Source: DATBIO01 sp036556965 (GTDB taxonomy: Bacteria; Acidobacteriota; Vicinamibacteria; Fen-336). Taken from it: a stretch of DNA of 5,619 nucleotides. The first letter of the stretch is position 1. The number at the start of each line of letters is the position of its first letter. Shown piece after piece: positions 1 through 5,387 of the stretch. The stretch is taken from the NCBI GenBank assembly GCA_036556965.1, contig DATBIO010000253.1, positions 1 to 5,619 of the forward strand, written 5' to 3'. The translations under genes and the position numbers were made by a program. The notes under the pieces are model-generated. The model had not been told where the DNA came from. It searched no databases and saw only the letters and a program-made list of their open reading frames with translations.

Positions 1-1
1 A

Positions 2-361
2 CGGGACTACAACGTCCGCCTGCGCCTCGACCCGTTTCCCTTCGCGGGCATGCGCCCCCAGCACGTCGTGGTGAGCGGCAACGGCCGGCCCCTGGGCCGC
101 CTCGCCCTGGCCTACGACCCGGTGCGCACGGGGACCTACGAGCTGCGCTGGCCGGCGGCGGCCACGGAGGACGGGGCCAACGCCCTGGAGCTCGCGGCCT
201 CCTACGCCACGACGGTGGGCACGGTGGACGCGGACGACGCCATCGCCGAGGACGGCTGGACCACCGCCTTCGTGCTCTGGTACGTGGCGGTGGAGCCCTT
301 CCCCGCGACGGCTAGGGCAGGGGATCGCGGAAGCGCTCGCAGAGGTCCACCAGCGTCTTGA
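2..361 (+). CDS. 3' end of an unrecognised protein with a beta-rich, jelly-roll-like C-terminus (partial)
   Basis: The frame is open from the first full codon of the window to a TGA at 359-361, giving 119 residues; the true start lies outside. An internal ATG at 50 is unlikely to be the start because the same protein style runs through it. Alternating hydrophobic strands, an NGRPLGRLAL turn and a following GANALELAASYA segment resemble the small jelly-roll or carbohydrate-binding-like domains at the ends of some membrane sulfatases and glycosyltransferases. That is a resemblance in style, not a family assignment. The folded part probably ends near VAVEPF (about position 300). The last 20 or so residues are Arg/Gly/Ala/Pro-rich and are encoded largely in the overlap with the opposite-strand aminopeptidase, so they look like a run-on tail. 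No catalytic motif is visible in this fragment. That it is a real gene is fairly secure; its function is unknown. Confidence 0.65.
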   Translation, partial: RDYNVRLRLDPFPFAGMRPQHVVVSGNGRPLGRLALAYDPVRTGTYELRWPAAATEDGANALELAASYATTVGTVDADDAIAEDGWTTAFVLWYVAVEPFPATARAGDRGSARRGPPAS

Positions 362-1799
362 CCCCGAAGCCCAGCGCGCCCGCCTCGTAGTACTTCCAGT
401 CCTTGTCCTTGAACATCGGCCCCGCGATGTCGAGGTGGGCCCAGAGGGCACCCGCCGGCACGAACTCCCGCAGGAACAGGCCCGCGGTGATGGCGCCGGC
501 CAGCCCGCCCTGGGCGATGTTGTTCACGTCGGCGTAGGGGGTCTTCAGGCTCTCGCGGTACTCCTCCACCAGGGGGAGCTCCCAGAAGGCCTCGCCGTGG
601 TTCTCGCCCGAGCGCACCACGCGCAGGATGAGCTCGCGGTCGTTGCCCATGATGCCGGCCACGCTGGGGCCGAGGGCGCGCACGCAGGCGCCGGTGAGGG
701 TGGCGATGTCCACGATGTGGGTCGCCCCCTCCTCCCCCGCGCGGAAGAGCCCGTCCGTCAGCACGAGGCGTCCCTCGGCGTCGGTGTTGTCCACCATCAC
801 CGACTTGCCGTTGCGCGCGGTGAAGATGTCGCCGGGTCGCTGGGCGTTGGCGTCGGGGAAGTTCTCCGCGCAGCAGAGGATCCCCACCACCTTGACGGAG
901 GGGGCGATGCGGCCCAGGGCGCGCATGGCGCAGAGCACGGCCGCCGCTCCCGCCATGTCCCCCTTCATCTCCCACATCTTGTCGCCGGGCTTGAGGCTGA
1001 TGCCGCCGGAATCGAAGGTGATGCCCTTGCCCACCAGGGCGATGGTCTCCGTCGAGGCCTGGCGCGGGACGTGGCGCAGGATGACCATGCGCGGCGGGTG
1101 CACGCTGCCCTGGCCCACCCGCACCAGGCCCTGGTAGCCACGGGCGCGCAGGCCGGCGGGGTCGATGATCTCGACCTCCAGCCCGACCTCCTTGGCCACC
1201 TCCCCCGCCCGCTCGGCCAGGTACTCGGGGGTGACCACCGCCCCCGGCTCGTTCATGAGGTCGCGCGCCTCGTTGACGTTCTCCGACACCCAGGCGTAGC
1301 GCTGGCGCCGGGCCTCCGCGTCCGCGCGGTGGTCCGGGTGGACGAGGATGGTGAGGGACGCCTCCTTCTGGAGGAAGTCGTCCTTCTCCTGCTTGTACCG
1401 GTCGAAGGTGTAGGCGCCGATGGCGGCCCCTTCCACGACCTTGCCCACCAGGGGCGCCACCGCCGCGGTGTTGGCCACCACCCCCACCCGCGGCAGGCGG
1501 TAGTCGCGCGCCAGGCGCAGGGCGCGCGCGGTGAAGGTCTTCACGTTCTCCCAGAGGTTCCAGGCCTTGAGGCTGGGGTTCCAGTAGGCCACCAGCGCGC
1601 GCGCGGGTGCCCCCTCCGGCAGGGTGGCGAAGTACTCGCGCTTCAGGGTCTTCTCCCGGAAGCCGGCGCGTGCCCGCTCCAGGTGGGCGGCGATGGGCGC
1701 GTCGTCCACCTCGTGGAGGACGGTCTCCTCGTCCAGCACCACGGCCAGGAGGTCGAGCGCGTTCTGCGACACGGGGGAGAAGGAGAGCTTGATGTTCAT
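312..1799 (-). CDS. pepA: Leucyl aminopeptidase, peptidase family M17 (cytosol aminopeptidase)
   Basis: A 495-residue protein, the usual length for M17 enzymes, which are cytoplasmic hexamers that remove N-terminal residues from peptides using two divalent metals. The N-terminal domain (about 1-150) is variable. The catalytic domain (about 165-490) carries the full active site: VGKGITFDSGG (256-266) supplies Lys258 and Asp263, SLKPGDKMWEMKGDM (268-282) supplies Lys270 and Asp281, and NTDAEGRLVL (338-347) supplies Asp340, Glu342 and Arg344. These match E. coli PepA K270, D275, K282, D293, D352, E354 and R356 with a constant offset of 12, so the enzyme should be active. The ATG at 1799-1797 fits where family members begin, but no purine-rich Shine-Dalgarno precedes it. 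It is transcribed divergently from the arginase-like gene, probably from the -10 box at 1937-1942, which gives a leader of about 130 nt. Its TAG (312-314) lies inside the convergent left-hand gene. E. coli PepA also binds DNA; nothing here tests that. Confidence 0.96.
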   Translation of the reverse strand: MNIKLSFSPVSQNALDLLAVVLDEETVLHEVDDAPIAAHLERARAGFREKTLKREYFATLPEGAPARALVAYWNPSLKAWNLWENVKTFTARALRLARDYRLPRVGVVANTAAVAPLVGKVVEGAAIGAYTFDRYKQEKDDFLQKEASLTILVHPDHRADAEARRQRYAWVSENVNEARDLMNEPGAVVTPEYLAERAGEVAKEVGLEVEIIDPAGLRARGYQGLVRVGQGSVHPPRMVILRHVPRQASTETIALVGKGITFDSGGISLKPGDKMWEMKGDMAGAAAVLCAMRALGRIAPSVKVVGILCCAENFPDANAQRPGDIFTARNGKSVMVDNTDAEGRLVLTDGLFRAGEEGATHIVDIATLTGACVRALGPSVAGIMGNDRELILRVVRSGENHGEAFWELPLVEEYRESLKTPYADVNNIAQGGLAGAITAGLFLREFVPAGALWAHLDIAGPMFKDKDWKYYEAGALGFGVKTLVDLCERFRDPLP

Positions 1800-1936
1800 G
1801 TCGATGCCGGTCGGACGACGGGGAAGGACGCTCGGCGGGGCTCGGGCGGCGCGGCCGCCCCCTTCCCACCGAGCACTTCGCCGAGGAGTGGCGGGCCGCC
1901 CGAGGCTGCGGCGCCGCGGCTCCTCCGCGCCGTCTT

Positions 1937-1942
1937 ATTATA
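1937..1942 (-). promoter_or_regulatory. Consensus -10 box of the pepA promoter, overlapping the plus-strand -10 box
   Basis: Because ATTATAAT (1937-1944) is a perfect palindrome, the minus strand also reads TATAAT, from 1942 to 1937. Transcription would start near 1930 and give pepA a leader of about 130 nt. The -35 region on this strand (about 1959-1965) is only a weak match; TTCGGA shares three of six positions with TTGACA. This box shares four central base pairs with the opposite one, so polymerase probably cannot occupy both at once. Confidence 0.5.
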
Positions 1943-1944
1943 AT
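1939..1944 (+). promoter_or_regulatory. Consensus -10 box of the arginase-like gene promoter
   Basis: TATAAT matches the primary sigma-factor -10 consensus in all six positions and lies in the only AT-rich island of the region. The GTG at 1951 begins after a 6-nt spacer, about where transcription would start, so the mRNA is probably leaderless. I see no TTGACA-like -35 box 16-18 bp upstream, where the sequence is GC-rich. The call rests on the -10 match and its position. Confidence 0.65.
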
Positions 1945-1950
1945 CGTCGG

Positions 1951-2856
1951 GTGCCGGCTCCGAAGGTGGCCGTCTTCGGCGTGCCCACCGCCGCCGGCGC
2001 GGCCGCCCCCGGGCTCGAGCGCGCCCCCTTCGTCCTGCGCGAGGCCGGCCTCCTCGAGGCCCTCGGCGCCACGGGCGCGCGCGTGGTCAACCTCTCCGAC
2101 CTCTCCTTGTTCCCCTGGCAGGAGGACCCCGGCCATCCGCGCGCGCGCAACGTGGAGGGCGCGGCGTGCGCCGTGCGCGCCGCCGCGGACGAGATGACGC
2201 GTGCCCTCCGCGAGGGGTTCACGGTGATGCTCGGCGGTGACTGCACCCTGGCCGCGGCCCTGGCCGGCGGCGCGCGCCAGGCGCTCGGCGCCGAGGTCGG
2301 CCTCGTCTACCTCGACGCCAACGCCGACCTGCACACGGAGGACACGTCCCCCTCGGGTGTGCTCAGCGGCATGGCCCTGGCCGTGGCCCAGGGACGCGGG
2401 CCCCGGGCCCTCGTGGAGGCGGCGGGAGCGGCCCCGGCCGTCCGGCCCGAGCACGTCGCGCTGGTCGGGTTCCGCGAGCTGGACCTCGCCGAGCGCGGCC
2501 CCCTGGGCTCCCTCGGCCTCGCCCTGCCCGCGGTGGCCGCGCGCGCCCTGGGCATGCGCGTGGCCTCCGCCCTAGCCCTGGACGCCGTGGAGAACGACGA
2601 GGGGCCGGTGGTGGTCCACCTCGACGTCGACCTCGTCACCGCGGCGGAGATGCCGGCCAAGGCCAGCCTGACCCCGGGCGCGGGCCTCTCCCTGGCCGAG
2701 GCGTCCGACCTGGTGACGGCCCTGCTCGCCTCGCCGCGGGTGGTGGCCCTCGGGGTGTGCGAGTACCAGCCCGACAAGGACCCGGGCGGTGTCTCCGCGC
2801 GGCGGGTGGTGGACCTGGTGGCGCGCGCCGTGGCCCGGCATTTCCGCGCGCACTAG
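1951..2856 (+). CDS. Arginase/ureohydrolase-superfamily protein with altered metal-binding site
   Basis: A 301-residue protein, the usual size for arginase-fold enzymes, which hydrolyse guanidino compounds at a two-manganese centre. Family landmarks are present in order: GGDCT (95-99), DANADLHT (122-129), SPSGVLSGM (133-141), HLDVD (223-227) and CEYQPDKD (270-277). Compared with rat arginase I ligands H101, D124, H126, D128, D232 and D234, the four aspartates are kept (D122, D126, D225, D227), but the histidines are Cys98 and Asn124. The catalytic H141 position is Ser139, and the substrate-contacting N130 and N139 positions are His128 and Val137; the E277 equivalent (Glu271) remains. Ordinary arginase or agmatinase activity is therefore doubtful. 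From memory, superfamily members with GGDC or without the second His exist in other high-GC bacteria, so this may be a distinct subfamily. The GTG at 1951 is preferred over an in-frame GTG at 1888 because of the -10 box and the start of conserved sequence. It shares a divergent promoter region with pepA. Confidence 0.85.
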   Translation: MPAPKVAVFGVPTAAGAAAPGLERAPFVLREAGLLEALGATGARVVNLSDLSLFPWQEDPGHPRARNVEGAACAVRAAADEMTRALREGFTVMLGGDCTLAAALAGGARQALGAEVGLVYLDANADLHTEDTSPSGVLSGMALAVAQGRGPRALVEAAGAAPAVRPEHVALVGFRELDLAERGPLGSLGLALPAVAARALGMRVASALALDAVENDEGPVVVHLDVDLVTAAEMPAKASLTPGAGLSLAEASDLVTALLASPRVVALGVCEYQPDKDPGGVSARRVVDLVARAVARHFRAH

Positions 2857-2907
2857 GGCCCGGCTATCGGCTATCCTCGTCCGTCCCCGAAGACGAGGAG
2901 GTGCGCC
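2857..2907 (+). promoter_or_regulatory. Short intergenic gap with tandem GGCTATC repeat, upstream of the TPR gene
   Basis: This 51-nt gap contains two adjacent copies of GGCTATC (2862-2875). The second continues as TATCCT (2872-2877), a 4-of-6 match to the -10 consensus, but with no visible -35 box. It may be a weak promoter for the TPR/kinase pair, or the pair may be read through from the arginase-like gene. I see no terminator hairpin with a T tract. Confidence 0.25.
2896..2902 (+). promoter_or_regulatory. Strong Shine-Dalgarno of the TPR protein gene
   Basis: AGGAGGT complements the 16S rRNA tail in full and sits 5 nt before the GTG at 2908, which fixes that start. It contrasts with the other three complete genes in the window, none of which has a recognisable Shine-Dalgarno. 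Confidence 0.85.
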
Positions 2908-3756
2908 GTGCGGCACCCATTGCCGATCGCCCTCGCGGTGGTGTCGTTGCTTCCCGCCGCCGTCCTGGCCCAGGCCGACGATCCCGAGCTGGCCCGCGGC
3001 ATCACCCAGGTCGAGGAAGGCGACTACGACGCCGCCATCCTGACCCTCGACGGCGCCGCGCGGCGCCTGGCCGGCGACCCCGCGCGCGCGCGCGACCTGT
3101 CGCAGGCCTACCTGTACCTGGGCGTGGCCTACGTCGGGAAGGGCCACGACGCCGCGGCCAAGGCCAAGTTCCGCGAGGCCGTCCGCCAGCTGCGCGACCT
3201 GACCCTGAGCCCCGAGAAGTTCCCGCCCAAGGTCATCGACCTCTTCGAGGCGGCCAAGGACGAGGCCAACCGCGCCGCCGGCGCCGTCCCCGGCCCCGCC
3301 ACGGCCCCCACCCCCGCGCCCCCTGTGGCGCCAGAGAAGAAGGGCGGGGGGCGCACCCTGCTCTGGGTGGGCCTGGGGGGCGCCGCCGCCGCGGGAGCGG
3401 CCCTCGCCCTGGGCGGCGGGGAGGACGCGGCCTCCGCGAGCGGCTCCGAGGAGACGTTCACCGGCTTCATCTCGGGGAGTGACGAGGTCCGCGACCACTC
3501 CTTCAACGTGGGCGGCACGGGCAGCCTCCAGGCCAGGGCCACCTGGACCGTGTCGGGGGGGACGGGCACGACCTTCCTGGCCCTGGAGCTGAAGGATCCA
3601 AGCTTCAACCTCGTGGCCGAGGGAACGCGTACCGGTGCCATGGAGACGCGGCTGAGCGCCAGCGTGACCCCCGGCCACTACATCCTGCGCGTGCTCCACG
3701 CGGAGAGCTGCAACGGATGCGTGGCCAACTACATGGTCCGCGTGAACAAGCCCTGA
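2908..3756 (+). CDS. Exported TPR-repeat protein with hydrophobic segment and PPC-like C-terminal domain
   Basis: A 282-residue protein starting at GTG with a strong Shine-Dalgarno. Residues 1-21 form a Sec signal peptide, with likely cleavage after AVLA (18-21). Residues about 25-99 hold two TPR-like helix pairs, including AYLYLGVAYVGKG (67-79), followed by a FPPKVIDLFEAAKDE segment (105-119) typical of bacterial TPR adaptors. A Pro/Ala-rich linker (123-143) leads to a Gly/Ala-rich hydrophobic stretch (about 149-169) that could be a membrane helix. The C-terminal part (about 181-282) is beta-rich with a GHYILRV strand (256-262) resembling PPC (pre-peptidase C-terminal) domains, and has a CNGC pair (268-271) suited to a disulfide or metal site. 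The kinase gene follows after 11 nt, suggesting an operon and a shared role in envelope signalling or scaffolding. The overall architecture is clear; the exact function is unknown. Confidence 0.85.
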   Translation: MRHPLPIALAVVSLLPAAVLAQADDPELARGITQVEEGDYDAAILTLDGAARRLAGDPARARDLSQAYLYLGVAYVGKGHDAAAKAKFREAVRQLRDLTLSPEKFPPKVIDLFEAAKDEANRAAGAVPGPATAPTPAPPVAPEKKGGGRTLLWVGLGGAAAAGAALALGGGEDAASASGSEETFTGFISGSDEVRDHSFNVGGTGSLQARATWTVSGGTGTTFLALELKDPSFNLVAEGTRTGAMETRLSASVTPGHYILRVLHAESCNGCVANYMVRVNKP

Positions 3757-3767
3757 GCGCGGCCGGC

Positions 3768-5369
3768 GTGAACTGCCCCCGCTGCCAGGCCGCGAACGAC
3801 GACGCCGCCCCGACCTGCACGGGGTGCGGCGAGAGCCTCGCGCGCACCGAGGGGTACGTGCTGGCGGTGGACATCCGGCCGGGCGCCATCTTCCACGGCC
3901 GCTACGAGGTGCAGGGCCTGATCGGGCGCGGGGGCATGGGCATGGTCTACCGCGCCCGCGACCGCGTGCTGGACGAGGTGGTGGCCATCAAGATCCTGCG
4001 GCCCGACTTCGCCCAGGACCCCAAGATGGCGGAGCGTTTCCGTTCGGAGATCAAGCTGGCCCGGCGCGTGCGCCACCGCAACGTCTGCGCCATACACGAC
4101 TACGGCGAGGACCGTGGCCTCCTCTTCATCTCGATGGAGTTCGTGGAGGGCACGGACCTCAAGCGCCTGCTGCGCGAGAGGGGCGCCCTCGACGCCGACC
4201 TGGCCTACGACCTCGCGGTGCAGGTGGCGGAGGGCCTGCAGGCGGTGCACGAGGCGGGCATCGTGCACCGCGACCTCAAGACCCCCAACATCATGCTCGA
4301 CGCGCGCGGCCACGCCCGCCTCATGGACTTCGGCGTTGCCAAGCGCGTCGGGGAGGGGACCCTCACCGAGCAGGGGCACATCGTGGGCACGCCGGAGTAC
4401 ATGAGCCCGGAGCAGGCGCGGGGGGAGAAGGTGGACTCCCGGTCCGACCTCTACGCGCTGGGCGTCCTCACCTACGAGATGTTCACGGGCCGCGTGCCCT
4501 TCCGCGGCGACACCCCCATCTCCACGATCATGAAGCACCTCAACGATCCGCCCCCGGTGCAGGGCGAGCCCGCGGCGCGCATCCCGCCGCCCATGCGCGC
4601 GGTGCTGGGGCGTGCGCTGGCCAAGGAGCCGCGCGACCGCTACGCGACGGCGCACGACATGGCGGAGGCCATCCGCAGGGCCCGCTCGCCCAGCGCCCGC
4701 CAGCATCCGGTGGCCACCGACGCGCTGGTGGCACCTACCGTGGTTGGCCCTCCCGCGGCGCCGGCGCGGCCGCGCGCACCGCGGTCCTCGCCCCGGCGCG
4801 TCCTCCTCCAGCCGTGGCTGCTGGCGGTGCCCGTGGCCGCCGTGGCGGGGTTCCTGGCCCTTCGGGGGGGGATGTCGCGCACGCCGTCCGTCACGCTCCC
4901 CGCCGGGATTGCCACCCCCGAGTCCACGGAGGCGGTGCCCGCGCCGACGTCGCCCCCCGTGGCCGTGCCCGCGGCCGCTTCCGCGGCGCCCGTCCCCGCC
5001 GCCCCCTTCCCCTCGCCGTCCGCCACGCCGCCGTCGCGCCCCACGCCGCGCTCCACCCCCCCGGTGTCCCGGCCGGCGGCTCCACCGTCGGCGACCGTGC
5101 CCGCCGCGCCGGCGCCGACGGTGCCTCCTTCGACGGCGCCACCCGGGCCCGGCCTGCTGCAGGTCGCGGTGCGGCCCTGGGGCGAGGTGAGCGTGGACGG
5201 GAAGGTGGTGGGGACGACGCCCCTCGACCGGCTCACCCTGCCCGCCGGCGTGCACACGATCCGCCTGCGCCATCCCTCGTACGAGCCGCAGGAGCGGACG
5301 GTGACCATCCGGCCGGGGCAGCTCGAGCGCCTGTTCGTGGACCTGTCGGGCCGCCCGCGCCGGGAGTGA
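3768..5369 (+). CDS. Transmembrane Ser/Thr protein kinase with N-terminal zinc ribbon and C-terminal PEGA domain
   Basis: A 533-residue protein. An N-terminal zinc ribbon uses Cys3, Cys6, Cys17 and Cys20. The Hanks-type kinase domain (about 46-304) has the glycine loop GRGGMGMV (53-60), VAIK Lys75, helix-C Glu94, the HRDLKTPN loop (167-174) with Asp169, DFG (187-189) and the SPE form of the APE motif (213-215). It is an RD kinase with Thr198 and Thr200 in the activation loop, so activation by autophosphorylation is expected. A TM helix (about 346-365) is followed by a roughly 95-residue Pro/Ala/Ser/Thr linker and a PEGA domain (about 462-527), including SVDGKVVGTTPL (475-486), presumably on the far side of the membrane. 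The GTG at 3768 is chosen because the zinc ribbon begins right after it; an in-frame ATG at 3717 would add 17 unlike residues and overlap the TPR gene. No good Shine-Dalgarno is seen, so translation is probably coupled to the TPR gene. Substrates are unknown. Confidence 0.93.
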   Translation: MNCPRCQAANDDAAPTCTGCGESLARTEGYVLAVDIRPGAIFHGRYEVQGLIGRGGMGMVYRARDRVLDEVVAIKILRPDFAQDPKMAERFRSEIKLARRVRHRNVCAIHDYGEDRGLLFISMEFVEGTDLKRLLRERGALDADLAYDLAVQVAEGLQAVHEAGIVHRDLKTPNIMLDARGHARLMDFGVAKRVGEGTLTEQGHIVGTPEYMSPEQARGEKVDSRSDLYALGVLTYEMFTGRVPFRGDTPISTIMKHLNDPPPVQGEPAARIPPPMRAVLGRALAKEPRDRYATAHDMAEAIRRARSPSARQHPVATDALVAPTVVGPPAAPARPRAPRSSPRRVLLQPWLLAVPVAAVAGFLALRGGMSRTPSVTLPAGIATPESTEAVPAPTSPPVAVPAAASAAPVPAAPFPSPSATPPSRPTPRSTPPVSRPAAPPSATVPAAPAPTVPPSTAPPGPGLLQVAVRPWGEVSVDGKVVGTTPLDRLTLPAGVHTIRLRHPSYEPQERTVTIRPGQLERLFVDLSGRPRRE

Positions 5370-5387
5370 CGGCGGCTCAGGCCGCCG
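5370..5387. terminator. GC hairpin between convergent stop codons, possible bidirectional terminator
   Basis: CGGCGGC (5370-5376), TCAG loop, GCCGCCG (5381-5387): a perfect 7-bp all-GC stem with a 4-nt loop. It lies directly after the kinase TGA and spans the stop of the minus-strand gene, where a shared terminator would be expected. Neither side has a T tract, so intrinsic termination would be non-canonical. It could also act as an mRNA 3'-end stabiliser, or be a by-product of Ala-rich coding in GC-rich DNA. Confidence 0.35.

Larger units (their letters stand above)
1800..1950. promoter_or_regulatory. Divergent intergenic control region between pepA and the arginase-like gene
   Basis: A 151-bp non-coding stretch between two divergent starts. 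The end next to the arginase-like gene holds an AT-rich island (1935-1944) in otherwise GC-saturated DNA. The rest would be the pepA 5' leader and contains several inverted repeats: CTCGGGCGGC at 1841-1850 pairs perfectly with 1895-1904; part of the same segment, GGGCGGC (1844-1850), can instead pair with GCCGCCC (1854-1860); GGGAAGG (1821-1827) pairs with CCTTCCC (1861-1867); and CTCGGCG (1831-1837) pairs with CGCCGAG (1879-1885). The first two pairings exclude each other. In DNA this GC-rich some inverted repeats arise by chance. I recognise no riboswitch class or operator. Confidence 0.6.

Noticed and set aside
435..1943. 502-codon open frame on the plus strand antisense to pepA
   Set aside because: It mirrors the pepA coding frame, is His/Gly/Val-rich and shows no recognisable motif, while pepA has a complete active site.
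1888..1950. Earlier in-frame GTG start for the arginase-like gene
   Set aside because: It would lie upstream of the -10 box, add Arg-rich residues outside the family's normal N-terminus, and have no Shine-Dalgarno at proper spacing.
202..2454. 750-codon open frame on the minus strand across pepA and the arginase-like gene
   Set aside because: Its translation is Arg/Gly/His/Pro-rich with no domain pattern, and it overlaps two clearly conserved genes in other frames; such long spurious frames are expected when stop codons are rare in GC-rich DNA.
312..2856. pepA and the arginase-like gene as an arginine-degradation operon
   Set aside because: They are divergent, not co-directional, and the arginase-like protein lacks residues needed for standard ureohydrolase activity; no other arginine-pathway gene is present.
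3080..3095. GC-dinucleotide run as a possible repeat element or Z-DNA site
   Set aside because: It encodes Pro-Ala-Arg-Ala-Arg within the TPR gene in frame and is ordinary GC-biased codon use.
2572..3699. 375-codon minus-strand open frame antisense to the TPR gene
   Set aside because: Low-complexity Gly/Arg/Ala/His composition; the plus-strand frame has a signal peptide, TPR pattern and Shine-Dalgarno.
3717..3767. ATG at 3717 as kinase start
   Set aside because: It would overlap the conserved end of the TPR gene by 40 nt and add a 17-residue extension with no homology-like character just before a zinc ribbon that normally begins the protein.
4900..5150. Pro/Ala-rich stretch of the kinase as a tandem DNA repeat
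   Set aside because: The repeats are irregular at the nucleotide level with no fixed unit; it is a low-complexity protein linker.
3729..5369. Long open frames antisense to, and in another frame of, the kinase gene
   Set aside because: Both are Arg/Gly/Pro/His-rich shadows; the kinase frame has every catalytic motif plus zinc ribbon and PEGA.
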